Assembly: GCA_030625995.1 (NCBI GenBank)
Contig: DAOUPU010000035.1
Coordinates: 1 to 16,630 of the forward strand
Length of the DNA: 16,630 nt
DNA from: Flavobacteriaceae bacterium
GTDB taxonomy: Bacteria; Bacteroidota; Bacteroidia; Flavobacteriales; Flavobacteriaceae
Reading direction: 5' to 3'
The translations under genes and the position numbers were made by a program. Shown here one piece after another: positions 1-7,819 of this stretch; position 1 is the first letter of the stretch, and each line of letters begins with the position of its first letter. The notes under the pieces were generated by a model. It did no database searches and was not told where the DNA came from. It saw only the letters and a list, made by a program, of their open reading frames with translations.

Positions 1-893
1 TTAACATTGTTGAAAATAAAGAATTACAGAAAGTAGGAATGGTTACCGATGCCATTTGGACAGATTTTAACAACGATAATAAGACCGATCTTATTGTTAT
101 TGGTGAATGGATGGCACCAACCTTTTTTAAAAATGAGAATAATTCTTTGGTTAAGGTTGATAATCTCTTGATGGAAAATAAAAATAAAGGACTGTGGCAT
201 AGTATTGAATCTTATGACATTGATAATGACGGTGACGATGATTATGTAATGGGTAATTGGGGCTTAAATAGCAAATTTACTGCCTCCTCAGAATATCCAC
301 TAAGGATGTATTACGGAGATTTTGACGGGAACAAAACGACAGAAACTATATTGGCAACAGCTAAAAATGGGATTTATTATCCGATTCTTGGGTTAGATGA
401 TCTATCCAAACAAATGAATACTTTACTGCGAAAAAAATTTACGACATATAAAGCTTTCTCTGAAGAAGATTTGGAAGGGGTTTTTAGCAAAGAACTGCTC
501 GATAGTTCAATCCTGCTAACGGTAGATGAATTGGCGTCCGGTTATCTGGAAAATGTAAATGGAAAATTTCAATTCCATAAATTTGGAGATGAATTGCAAT
601 TAGCGCCAATAACCCAATTATTAAAATATGATTTTAATAATGATGGTGAAGATGAAATTTTAACTGCAGGAAACTTCTTTGGGGTCATTCCGTTTCACGG
701 CCGATTCGATGCAAATGCGGGAAACGTGGTAGCTAAAAATGGTAAAATAATTTCTGCCAATACCTTGGGTATCAATTTAACACAGAAGATGGTCAAAGGA
801 TTGAATATTATAACCATTGGCAATGAAAAATATGTTTTAGTAACCGTAAATAACGGTAGATCAGAATTGTATAAACTTAATAATGAAATATGA
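1..893 (+). CDS. FG-GAP/VCBS-repeat protein, C-terminal fragment
   Basis: The reading frame is open from base 3 to the TGA at 891-893, so only the last 296 or so residues of a larger protein are in the window. Several acidic FG-GAP/VCBS-type calcium-binding loops are visible: DFNNDNKTD near the start, then DIDNDGDDD, DFDGNKT and DFNNDGEDE. They are spaced as in the beta-propeller repeats of the large exported CRTAC1/UnbV-like proteins of Bacteroidota. Such proteins are normally secreted or surface-exposed, but the signal peptide would lie upstream and cannot be seen here. The stop codon overlaps the start of the next gene by four bases (ATGA at 890-893), so the two are translationally coupled. 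A substrate cannot be named. An internal ATG at 39 exists, but the frame clearly continues upstream of it. Confidence 0.85.
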   Translation, partial: NIVENKELQKVGMVTDAIWTDFNNDNKTDLIVIGEWMAPTFFKNENNSLVKVDNLLMENKNKGLWHSIESYDIDNDGDDDYVMGNWGLNSKFTASSEYPLRMYYGDFDGNKTTETILATAKNGIYYPILGLDDLSKQMNTLLRKKFTTYKAFSEEDLEGVFSKELLDSSILLTVDELASGYLENVNGKFQFHKFGDELQLAPITQLLKYDFNNDGEDEILTAGNFFGVIPFHGRFDANAGNVVAKNGKIISANTLGINLTQKMVKGLNIITIGNEKYVLVTVNNGRSELYKLNNEI

Positions 894-2212
894 AAAAAAT
901 AATCTTAACTCTTGCCATTGGGCTTCTGTTCTTTTCCTGTAATAAAGAATTAAAACCAATCGAACTGACTTCCGAAGATTATCACTATGCCGTTGATAAA
1001 TTAACCTCTGTAATTGTACATGATATTTTCTCACCTCCGGTGGCAAGTAGAATTTATGCTTATTCTAATATTGCTGCTTTTGAAGTGATAGCAAAGTATG
1101 ACAAATCCTACATCACCCTAAACGGTCAGGTAAAGGATTTATCACCTATACCAAACCCAACTACTGAAGAGGTGAATGCTAAGATTGCAGCAATAGTTGC
1201 CTATCTCGAAATAGGGAAAGATCTTATTTTTTCGGAAGACAAAATTATCGCATACAGAGACAGCCTGTATACTTCCTGGAAACGGATCAATAAGAACGAA
1301 TTTAACGCATCTAAGGAATACGGTATGTTAGTCGCAGCACATATAAAAAATTGGATGGACAAGGATAATTATAAGGAAACAAGGACAATGCCGAAGTTTA
1401 CCGTATTTGCAGAAAATGAAACCCGTTGGCAACCCACTCCCCCGTCATATATGGATGGTATTGAACCACACTGGAGCAAGATCAGAACTTTTGTAATTGA
1501 CTCAGCAGAACAGTTTAAACCAATTCCACATCCAAAATATGATATGAACAAGGATAGTAAATTTCACGACGAGCTGATGGAAGTTTATGAATTAGGTGGT
1601 GGAGTATTAGCAGAAAACAGGAATCCGGAACATGTAGAAATAGCTAAATTTTGGGATTGTAATCCTTATGTTTCAACTACTAAGGGACATCTTATGTTTG
1701 CAACAAAAAAAATAACACCCGGAGGGCATTGGATAGGCATTTGTAAAATTGCAAGTCGAAAGGATAATGCCAACTTTGCAAAAACAGTATATGCTTATAC
1801 TAAAACCTCAATTGCTCTCTCGGATGGTTTTATAAGTTGTTGGGATGAAAAATACAGTAGTAATTTAATTCGTCCCGAAACTTTAATAAATAACTTATTA
1901 AATGAAAATTGGTTTCCGGTTTTGCAAACACCCCCTTTCCCTGAATATACAAGTGGTCATTCTGTGGTTTCCGGGGCAGCTTCGGTAGTACTGACTCAAA
2001 TTTTTGGAGATAATTTTTCATTCGATGATGATACGGAACTAGTTTACGGATTACCAATAAGAAGCTTTGATTCATTTTATGATGCATCATCAGAAGCTGC
2101 TATAAGCCGTTTATACGGAGGTATTCATTATCGGGCTGCCATTGATAACGGATTAGTTCAAGGGAAAAATATTGGGGATTTTGTGGCCGAGCATTTGCAA
2201 ATGACAAATTAA
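890..2212 (+). CDS. vanadium haloperoxidase/PAP2-like lipoprotein
   Basis: This 440-residue protein starts with a lipoprotein-type signal (hydrophobic residues 4-15, candidate lipidated Cys17), so it is probably anchored in the periplasm or outer membrane. The C-terminal half carries the three signatures of the acid phosphatase/vanadium-dependent haloperoxidase fold: K321-x6-R328-P329, S355-G356-H357 (within YTSGHS, where many relatives have PSGH), and S406-R407-x5-H413. These residues bind phosphate or vanadate, and the His in the last motif is the usual covalent ligand. The family includes phosphatases and haloperoxidases, and sequence alone does not separate them. The overall length and the long N-terminal helical region fit the Bacteroidota haloperoxidase-like group rather than small PAP2 phosphatases. 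The start overlaps the previous stop (ATGA), and the next gene begins 6 bp after this stop, so the three form one operon. Confidence 0.85.
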   Translation: MKKIILTLAIGLLFFSCNKELKPIELTSEDYHYAVDKLTSVIVHDIFSPPVASRIYAYSNIAAFEVIAKYDKSYITLNGQVKDLSPIPNPTTEEVNAKIAAIVAYLEIGKDLIFSEDKIIAYRDSLYTSWKRINKNEFNASKEYGMLVAAHIKNWMDKDNYKETRTMPKFTVFAENETRWQPTPPSYMDGIEPHWSKIRTFVIDSAEQFKPIPHPKYDMNKDSKFHDELMEVYELGGGVLAENRNPEHVEIAKFWDCNPYVSTTKGHLMFATKKITPGGHWIGICKIASRKDNANFAKTVYAYTKTSIALSDGFISCWDEKYSSNLIRPETLINNLLNENWFPVLQTPPFPEYTSGHSVVSGAASVVLTQIFGDNFSFDDDTELVYGLPIRSFDSFYDASSEAAISRLYGGIHYRAAIDNGLVQGKNIGDFVAEHLQMTN

Positions 2213-2218
2213 TGGCTA

Positions 2219-3133
2219 ATGAACAAGAAAAAACCAATCTTCATAGTTTTATTTTTTTTGCTATTAACACTTACCTGGTATCTGTTTATTAAATCGGAAG
2301 ATTATATAATACGTTTTAGAGCAAAAACCTCTCCGGGTACTTTATTTGTTTCTGCTGAAGAATGGAATTTATTGAACCAGAAAAAAGGTGAATTTACCTA
2401 TGAAATTATCGATAGAATACCCTATGAACTCATAAATCAGAAACTCCAAAAAGAGAACCTCAATCTAACGATGCAATGGAGTTTTAAGTCAATTAATGAT
2501 AGTATAACCCAAATTAGAGTAGGAATCAGTGAAAAGAATAAGGGGGTTTATAACAGGCTTACCGCTCCATTTTTTAATACAATTTTTAAAAATACAAGTC
2601 TCGAATTAATTAAAGGGTATAAAAAGGGAATCGAATTTACCTTAAAAGAAAAATTCAGGGTTCATAGTATCAGCATCGATTCGATCCCTCAATTTGACTA
2701 TGTATATGTTGATCTAAAGAATGTTAAAATGAGGGACAAAGCATCACAAATGATGAAAAATAACTCCACTATTTTAGAGTTCTTAAAATATAATACAATT
2801 GAAATAGAAGGCTTACCAATTATTATTGTAGACGATTGGAATCTTGAAAAAAACATCCTAAACTACAAATTTGGTTTCCAAATAAAACATAAAGATTCGT
2901 TACCCGTGGATAGTTTAATAAAATTTGGAAGAACTAAATCAAAGAAAGCATTAAAAGCAATTTATAACGGAAATTATATTGGATCTGACAAGGCTTGGTT
3001 TGCGCTATATGAATATGCCAATCGTCATAATATAGAAGTGGATAAAAAGCCATTGGAAATTTTTTATAATAATCCATTTATAGGGGGTAATGAACTTGAT
3101 TGGATTGCCGAGATCTATTTACCAATTAAATAA
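2219..3133 (+). CDS. membrane-anchored SRPBCC plus GyrI-like domain protein
   Basis: This is a 304-residue protein. Residues 7-24 form one strongly hydrophobic segment after a lysine-rich start, so it is probably an N-terminal membrane anchor with the rest in the periplasm. Residues about 25-148 resemble an SRPBCC/polyketide-cyclase-like fold, with alternating strands and a LTMQWSFKSIND-type strand pair. Residues about 150-303 resemble the GyrI-like (AraC effector-binding) fold; the C-terminal block with AIYNGNYIGSD, the following helix and LEIFYNNPF...ELDWIAEIYLPI is typical. No DNA-binding domain is present, so it is not a transcription factor. Both folds bind small hydrophobic or cationic ligands in other proteins, so ligand binding is the likeliest role, but none can be named. 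It is the last gene of the 1-3133 operon. Confidence 0.7.
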   Translation: MNKKKPIFIVLFFLLLTLTWYLFIKSEDYIIRFRAKTSPGTLFVSAEEWNLLNQKKGEFTYEIIDRIPYELINQKLQKENLNLTMQWSFKSINDSITQIRVGISEKNKGVYNRLTAPFFNTIFKNTSLELIKGYKKGIEFTLKEKFRVHSISIDSIPQFDYVYVDLKNVKMRDKASQMMKNNSTILEFLKYNTIEIEGLPIIIVDDWNLEKNILNYKFGFQIKHKDSLPVDSLIKFGRTKSKKALKAIYNGNYIGSDKAWFALYEYANRHNIEVDKKPLEIFYNNPFIGGNELDWIAEIYLPIK

Positions 3134-3153
3134 TTAGCACCTTTAATTTATGT

Positions 3154-3186
3154 ATTCACCGGGTGACTCGAAGTCACCCGGTGAAT
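3154..3186. terminator. perfect 15-bp hairpin between convergent genes
   Basis: A perfect inverted repeat of 15 bp (3154-3168 with 3172-3186) surrounds a 3-base CGA loop. Its GC-rich core is CACCGGGTGACT. It sits between the convergent stops at 3133 (plus) and 3200 (minus), the expected place for a bidirectional terminator. A run of seven A at 3193-3199 precedes the hairpin on the minus strand, but there is no clean T tract directly after the stem on either strand. Confidence 0.7.
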
Positions 3187-3199
3187 GAAGATAAAAAAA

Positions 3200-3907
3200 T
3201 TACTCTTCTATAATTTTTAATATAAACCCCTGATTGTGAATATTTTCTATTCTAATTAACGGATCCTTTTCTAAATATTTTCTCAAATGCGTTATAAAAA
3301 CATTTAAACTTTTTTTACTGAAAAAATCATTCTTACCCCAAATACTATTTAAAATCTCCTTATGAGAACATAATTCATTTTGTTTTAATACCAGGAGATG
3401 CAACAATTTGTTTTCACGAAATGTCAATTGTTGTGTTGATCCATCCTTATAAATTAACTGTGAATTATCTCTGTTATAAACATAATCTCCAAAATTTATT
3501 TCATTTCTATTATCAATAGCAGATGATTTTTTAGCTGATAAGGTATTTAGAAGCGTGTTTAATCTTACAACCAATTCTTCCTCATCTATGGGCTTTTTTA
3601 AATAATCAACAGCTCCTAAAGCAAATCCTTTCAATACGTCAATTTTTAAGGAGCGAGCAGTAAGAAAAATAAAAGGAGTTGTTGTAAACTGCTGTTTAAT
3701 TTTATTTGCCAAGGTGAAGCCATCCATATCGGGCATCATTACATCCAGAATAATCAAGTCAAAATAATCGTGCTGAATTGTTTCCCATGCAGAAGTTCCA
3801 TTTTTTCTCCAAACCACATCAAAATGTTTCATCTTAAGGTATTCGGAAAGTAAATAACCCAAAGATTCATCATCTTCAACGAGCAATATTTTTTTACTAT
3901 TTATCAT
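3200..3907 (-). CDS. OmpR-family response regulator
   Basis: This is a two-component response regulator of 235 residues from the chosen start. Residues 5-123 form the receiver domain: acidic pair D12-D13, phospho-acceptor D55 in ILDVMMPDMDG, T83 in LTAR, and K105-P106. Residues about 137-234 form an OmpR/PhoB-type winged-helix DNA-binding domain (LTFRENKLLHLLV, then SLNVFITHLRKYL, ending in the beta-wing GFILKI). I place the start at the ATG at 3905-3907 because MINSKKILLVEDD is the normal beginning of a receiver domain; an in-frame ATG at 3952 would add 15 residues that do not fit the family. The gene overlaps the end of the kinase gene by 11 bp, so they are co-expressed. The pair resembles the RprX/RprY type of Bacteroidota, but the regulated genes are not evident beyond the probable operator upstream of the kinase. 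Confidence 0.93.
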   Translation of the reverse strand: MINSKKILLVEDDESLGYLLSEYLKMKHFDVVWRKNGTSAWETIQHDYFDLIILDVMMPDMDGFTLANKIKQQFTTTPFIFLTARSLKIDVLKGFALGAVDYLKKPIDEEELVVRLNTLLNTLSAKKSSAIDNRNEINFGDYVYNRDNSQLIYKDGSTQQLTFRENKLLHLLVLKQNELCSHKEILNSIWGKNDFFSKKSLNVFITHLRKYLEKDPLIRIENIHNQGFILKIIEE

Positions 3908-5174
3908 ACTTATATAACGGCAGGCCAATAATAAATTCCGATCCTTTTCCAAGCGTGCTATTTACTATTATCTTGCCTTTATGGAGTTTTACAATTCTTT
4001 TGACATAGTTCAAACCTAGACCATAGCCTTTAACATCATGAACATCTCCAATGGAAACTCTATAATATTTGTCAAATATTTTCTTTTTATTTTCATCTGA
4101 AATCCCAATACCATTATCCTTGACGCTAATAAATAAATTATTCTTGTCCTTATTGGCCAAAAGTATAATTTTTATATTTTCCTTAGTGTACTTTTTTGCA
4201 TTTTCTAACAGACAGTTTATTGCACTTTCTAATAGATAAGAATCGCAATTGAGTATATATTTATCTTTTTTTAACTCAATTGAGAAATCAATATCCTCCA
4301 ATGCAGCCAATTTTTCAAAATCTAGGCCCAAATTTGAAATTATTGGTTTGAAATCGGTAACTTTTTTATCAATGAAGGCCTTTTTATCTTCTAAACTGGC
4401 CAATTCTAATACTTTTTCAATTTGATTTTTAAGTTTGTCGACTTGTACTCTAATTAAATTCACCAATTCCTTATTTTCATGAGTAGATTTTTCCAGTAAT
4501 ATTTTTGATGCTATTCCAATTGAAAAAACCGGGGTTTTTAATTCGTGTGTCAGGTTATTAATAAATTCATTGGTAATGGTGATTATTTTATTTTGCCAAT
4601 AAAAAGATCTAAAAACCCATATTATTACAAATACTATTGCCACAATGAAAAGTAAGCCGGGTATTGTTAATCCATTTAACTGAAACAAAAAATATTTATT
4701 CAAGTTTTTAAACTGCAATTCTAAAATTAGATTCTCATTGGTCAATCCAAGTAAATAACCATCAAGAGGAACTGGATATTTTAAAAGTATTTCATCTTTA
4801 TTATAAGTAGTTGGTGAAGTTAAATATTCTGTTGAATCTCTGGTATTTAGGGTATAAGTAAAATCCGTTTTAATTCCTTGTTGAAGTAATTTATCTATTA
4901 AAAAATCATTCATGAAATACCTCGCTGCGTCTTGAACGCTATCTATACTCAGTTTAAAATACTTGTCATCTTTGGTGATTGCCTTACCTACCAAAAATGT
5001 CAATTCATTTTCGGATCGGAGTCCTTCTTTGATTTCATTAACGGCAAGACCAATTTTTTGATTGAATTGTACTTTGGCCAGATTTAAGCCAATGCGTAAA
5101 TATTGATATTGCACAATGGAAATTCCTATGATAGAAATTATAAATATTACTATGTAAACTTTTTTACCCCTCAT
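3897..5174 (-). CDS. membrane sensor histidine kinase
   Basis: This 425-residue two-component kinase has transmembrane segment 1 at about residues 6-25, an extracytoplasmic sensor region at about 26-167 without a recognisable named domain, and transmembrane segment 2 at about 169-188. The HisKA domain follows, with the phospho-accepting H210 in NLTHELKTP. The HATPase domain shows the N box (ESAINCLLENAKKYTKE), the G1 box (DNGIGISDENKKKIFDKYY) and the G2 box (GYGLGLNYVKRIVKLHKG), ending in GKGSEFIIGLPL. All catalytic boxes look intact. The gene precedes and overlaps the response regulator, which is its obvious partner. The upstream region carries a TTAATC repeat array that probably mediates autoregulation. 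The signal sensed is unknown. Confidence 0.93.
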   Translation of the reverse strand: MRGKKVYIVIFIISIIGISIVQYQYLRIGLNLAKVQFNQKIGLAVNEIKEGLRSENELTFLVGKAITKDDKYFKLSIDSVQDAARYFMNDFLIDKLLQQGIKTDFTYTLNTRDSTEYLTSPTTYNKDEILLKYPVPLDGYLLGLTNENLILELQFKNLNKYFLFQLNGLTIPGLLFIVAIVFVIIWVFRSFYWQNKIITITNEFINNLTHELKTPVFSIGIASKILLEKSTHENKELVNLIRVQVDKLKNQIEKVLELASLEDKKAFIDKKVTDFKPIISNLGLDFEKLAALEDIDFSIELKKDKYILNCDSYLLESAINCLLENAKKYTKENIKIILLANKDKNNLFISVKDNGIGISDENKKKIFDKYYRVSIGDVHDVKGYGLGLNYVKRIVKLHKGKIIVNSTLGKGSEFIIGLPLYKYDK

Positions 5175-5234
5175 CAGCGCAAATATCTGCAGAATAAATT
5201 TATACCGCGATTTTATTATTACAAATTATCGCAT

Positions 5235-5291
5235 TTAACCTTTTATTAATCTTTTTAATCTTTTATTAATCTTTTTAAACTATCGTTAATC
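5235..5291. promoter_or_regulatory. phased TTAAyC direct-repeat array, probable response-regulator operator
   Basis: Five copies of TTAAyC, four of them followed by a T run, begin at 5235 (TTAACC), 5246, 5255, 5266 and 5286 (all TTAATC). The steps are 11, 9, 11 and 20 bp, so all lie on about the same helix face. Bases 5241-5260 and 5261-5280 also form a 20-bp tandem duplication with one mismatch. OmpR/PhoB-family regulators bind such direct repeats of about 6 bp at 10-11 bp spacing, as in the Bacillus PhoP box (TTAACA-like repeats). The array lies 61 bp upstream of the kinase start on one side and directly abuts a promoter-like sequence on the plus strand on the other. Confidence 0.55.
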
Positions 5292-5320
5292 TTGAGATAC
5301 TAATAAATGAAATACATTAG
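5292..5320 (+). promoter_or_regulatory. candidate plus-strand promoter next to the TTAATC array
   Basis: A TTG at 5292-5294 is followed after 18 bp by TACATTAG (5313-5320). This matches the Bacteroidota -7 consensus TAnnTTTG at all but one base. The last TTAATC repeat ends at the -33 TTG, the arrangement expected if the regulator activates this promoter from an overlapping site. Transcription would start near 5326 and run into the hairpin at 5351-5386, then towards the gene at 5512. Confidence 0.4.
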
Positions 5321-5350
5321 CACAAATTCTCAATAGAGATAATAAGTTAG

Positions 5351-5386
5351 AAAAAAAAAGCTGGCATTTAAAGTTAGCTTTTTTTT
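5351..5386. terminator. A/T-flanked hairpin in the divergent intergenic region
   Basis: AAAAAAAAAGCT (5351-5362) pairs with AGCTTTTTTTT (5376-5386) around a 13-base loop. The T tract on the plus strand makes it terminator-like; the A tract gives the same on the minus strand. It is odd in that it lies between two divergent genes, so a transcript would have to start within the intergenic region. It may end a short transcript from the promoter near 5313 or act as an attenuator for the gene at 5512. The rest of 5175-5511 holds no coding sequence I can support. Confidence 0.5.
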
Positions 5387-5511
5387 ATGTAGAGATATGA
5401 GCTATTGCAAAATATAAAACAAGCGTTTTAAGTTGATCATACTATGTTTTGGAAATAATCAAAGGTTGAGAAAGATCTAAAGACATTAATATATTAACAC
5501 TTTTTATTTTT

Positions 5512-6570
5512 ATGAATACACAAGACAAATCAATAAGAGCATCCACCCCAATAACCTACTGGAGAATAGCGCAACTTCTAGTAGGAATAATTGGCTTAGG
5601 TATTTTCTTCTCATTAATTTTCATTCCGGAAATTGGAATTCATGCTTTTTGGAACGTTCTCATCCCGGTAGCCCCGGCATTATTCGTGGTTTCTGCCGGA
5701 TTGTGGAGAAATGTTTGCCCATTAGCTTCTACATCTCTTATTTCTCGTCATTTAGGTTTTGCAAGAAATAAAAAGCTAAAAGTAAAGCAACAAGGAAAAT
5801 TCCAGCTAATTTCGGTAATATTACTATTACTCATTATTCCGCTAAGACATACGATCTTCGATACAAATGGACCGGCAACGGCACTAATAATAGGCTTGCT
5901 GGCAGTAATTGCAATAGTTTTAAGTTTTCGATATGACTGGAAAAGTGCCTGGTGTTCAGGTTTATGTCCAATACATCCTGTAGAAAAGTTATATGGTCGA
6001 AAAAGCTTGTTTGAATTACCAAATGCACATTGTAAATCTTGTGTCAGTTGTGTTAGTAACTGCCCGGATTCAACTAAAGCTATTAATCCTATTCTAAAAA
6101 AGAAAAAGAGTATAAACGAAAAAATTGGAGGAACTATAATAGTTGGCGGATTTCCAGGCTATATTTGGGGATGGTTTCATGTACAGGATTATTACAATAA
6201 TGAAGGCTGGTATCATTTAATTTCTACCTATTCAATTCCTCTTGTTGCAATGACAACAACCTTGGTATTATTTCTCTTCTTGAAAAAAATAATTTCTAAA
6301 AAAAATGAAATTTTACTAGTCAATTTATTTGCTATGGCAGCAGTTTCTATATACTATTGGTATCGACTTCCGGCACTTATGGGCTTTGGTATATTCCCAA
6401 CTGATGGAATGTTGGCTGACTTAAGTCAAACTTTGCCTATTTGGTTCCCTCTCGTACTACAATTTTCAACGACAATATTTTTTTCCTGGTGGATGATTTT
6501 CAATAAAAAGGAGATGAGCAGTTGGGTAATCAGACCTCCTTATGCAAAGCATAAAAAAATCTTTTCGTAG
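5512..6570 (+). CDS. NapH/NosR-like polyferredoxin membrane protein
   Basis: This is a 352-residue integral membrane iron-sulfur protein. Hydrophobic segments appear at about residues 18-40, 45-63, 97-115, 122-140, 205-222, 236-256, 266-282 and 305-328. Cysteine motifs lie between them: C69-P in NVCPLAS, C148-x3-C152-P in WCSGLCP, and a full ferredoxin-type motif C174-x2-C177-x2-C180-x3-C184-P that should hold one 4Fe-4S cluster. This layout matches the membrane-bound quinol-to-periplasm electron-transfer proteins of the NapH/NosR-C-terminal/CcoG group. The usual partners (nitrate or nitrous-oxide reductase, copper protein) are not next to it, so the electron acceptor is unknown. It is divergent from the kinase gene and may be controlled by that system. 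There is also a near match to the -7 element at 5443-5450 (TATGTTTT). Confidence 0.75.
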   Translation: MNTQDKSIRASTPITYWRIAQLLVGIIGLGIFFSLIFIPEIGIHAFWNVLIPVAPALFVVSAGLWRNVCPLASTSLISRHLGFARNKKLKVKQQGKFQLISVILLLLIIPLRHTIFDTNGPATALIIGLLAVIAIVLSFRYDWKSAWCSGLCPIHPVEKLYGRKSLFELPNAHCKSCVSCVSNCPDSTKAINPILKKKKSINEKIGGTIIVGGFPGYIWGWFHVQDYYNNEGWYHLISTYSIPLVAMTTTLVLFLFLKKIISKKNEILLVNLFAMAAVSIYYWYRLPALMGFGIFPTDGMLADLSQTLPIWFPLVLQFSTTIFFSWWMIFNKKEMSSWVIRPPYAKHKKIFS

Positions 6571-6669
6571 TGTTCAGAATCCAATTAATTGAGGAATGAA
6601 AATTAAAAGCAAGGGTTTATTTACCAATAAAATGGTATTTTCACAACGCAGTTGCTCGAATTAAATATT

Positions 6670-7665
6670 ATGGGTCTATCAAATAAAATAAAATGGGGAA
6701 TTATTGGTTGTGGCAACATCGCCAATAAATTCTGCCTTGATCTGGCTCTCGTTGAAGATGCTGTAATAACAGCAGTTGCATCAAGATCTTTTGAAAAAGC
6801 TCAAAATTTTGCAAAAGTACACAATGCGAAAAAGGCTTATGGCAGTTATAAAGAACTGTTTTTAGATAAAGATGTTGATATTGTTTATATAGCCACACCT
6901 CATGTTTCTCACGAAGAATTGAGTATTAACGCTATGAAAGATGGCAAACATGTTTTATGCGAAAAACCATTGGCGCTCAACGCCAAGGAAACCAATGCCA
7001 TTATTGAAAGTTCGAAGCGGAGCAAACGTTTTTTTATGGAGGCCCTGTGGTCCCGTTTTAATCCAAGTATTGTTGCAATAAAAAAGAGTATTGACAATGG
7101 TGAGATTGGTCAAATAAAATATATTAACGCAGAATTTTCTTTTAAGTCGGATAAACCAATAGACAGCAGAGTGCTGAATTTAGATTTGGGTGGTGGCGCC
7201 ATTTTGGATATAGGAATTTATCCTGCTTTTCTAGCCTATTTAATATTAGGAGTTCCAAAAAATATATTGGCAAAATCCATTTTTCATAAGATATCCAAAT
7301 GTGATATACAGACCTCCATGATTTTTAATTATGATCAGGCCCAAGCTATTCTATACTCTGGCTTTACGTCAAATTCGGTTAACACTGTACGTATAAGTGG
7401 CACTGAGGGTCAAATTATCATACCAAATTCCTGGCATGCTGCGCAAGAATATGCAGTCATCAAAAATAATGAAGAAGTTATTTTTAAACTGCCAACTATG
7501 GGAATAGGGTTTAGCTATGAAATTGAAGAATGTCATAAGTGTATACGAGCCAATAAAATTGAAAGTGACCTTTGGTCGCATAAAAATAGTTTGGATCTGA
7601 TCTCGATTCTGGATACGGTTAGAGATAAAGTTGGCTTGGTATATCCTCAAGAAAAACGGACATAA
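6670..7665 (+). CDS. Gfo/Idh/MocA oxidoreductase, dihydrodiol-dehydrogenase-like
   Basis: This is a cytoplasmic NAD(P)-dependent oxidoreductase of 331 residues. Residues 9-40 form the Rossmann start (GIIGCGNIANKF), E98-K99-P100 is the EKP nucleotide/substrate motif in VLCEKPLAL, and residues 115-155 contain FFMEALWSRFNP and GEIGQIKYINAEF. That block is characteristic of the dimeric dihydrodiol dehydrogenase/D-xylose dehydrogenase branch of the family. No signal peptide is present. I chose the ATG at 6670; a TTG at 6652 in frame would only add six unconserved residues. It follows the polyferredoxin gene by 99 bp with no strong terminator between, so co-transcription is possible. It is not tightly linked to the 3-keto-sugar genes further on, and its substrate is unknown. 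Confidence 0.88.
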   Translation: MGLSNKIKWGIIGCGNIANKFCLDLALVEDAVITAVASRSFEKAQNFAKVHNAKKAYGSYKELFLDKDVDIVYIATPHVSHEELSINAMKDGKHVLCEKPLALNAKETNAIIESSKRSKRFFMEALWSRFNPSIVAIKKSIDNGEIGQIKYINAEFSFKSDKPIDSRVLNLDLGGGAILDIGIYPAFLAYLILGVPKNILAKSIFHKISKCDIQTSMIFNYDQAQAILYSGFTSNSVNTVRISGTEGQIIIPNSWHAAQEYAVIKNNEEVIFKLPTMGIGFSYEIEECHKCIRANKIESDLWSHKNSLDLISILDTVRDKVGLVYPQEKRT

Positions 7666-7703
7666 ATAAGCAAGGACGATAAAAGTTACCTTCTTTATCA
7701 GGA

Positions 7704-7724
7704 TAAGAATTTGTTCTATTCTTA
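7704..7724 (+). terminator. weak hairpin after the oxidoreductase gene
   Basis: TAAGAAT (7704-7710) and ATTCTTA (7718-7724) form a perfect 7-bp stem with a 7-base loop, 38 bp after the stop at 7665 and followed by a short ATTT. It is a weak terminator candidate. A second possible stem, CCTTCTCT (7736-7743) with AGAGAAGG (7796-7803), is followed by six T but has a very long loop. Confidence 0.3.
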
Positions 7725-7819
7725 ATTTCACCCTTCCTTCTCTGCTAACTGCGGAACCACACCAAATCAAGTTTACTACAGGCTCTTTCCTTTATAGAGA
7801 AGGTTTTTTATATATGATT

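Noticed and set aside
3908..3952. A longer response regulator starting at 3952
   Set aside because: The added 15 residues overlap the end of the kinase gene and do not match receiver-domain N-termini; MINSKKILLVEDD from 3907 does.
5235..5291. A small CRISPR-like or satellite repeat
   Set aside because: The units are 6-10 bp with no unique spacers; phasing and position fit a regulator operator better.
6622..6637. A terminator (TACCA/TGGTA, then TTTT) after the polyferredoxin gene
   Set aside because: A 5-bp, A+T-flanked stem is too weak to call and lies very close to the next start codon.
6652..6669. A TTG start for the plus-strand Gfo/Idh/MocA enzyme
   Set aside because: The ATG at 6670 sits at the expected distance before the Rossmann motif; the extra residues have no support.
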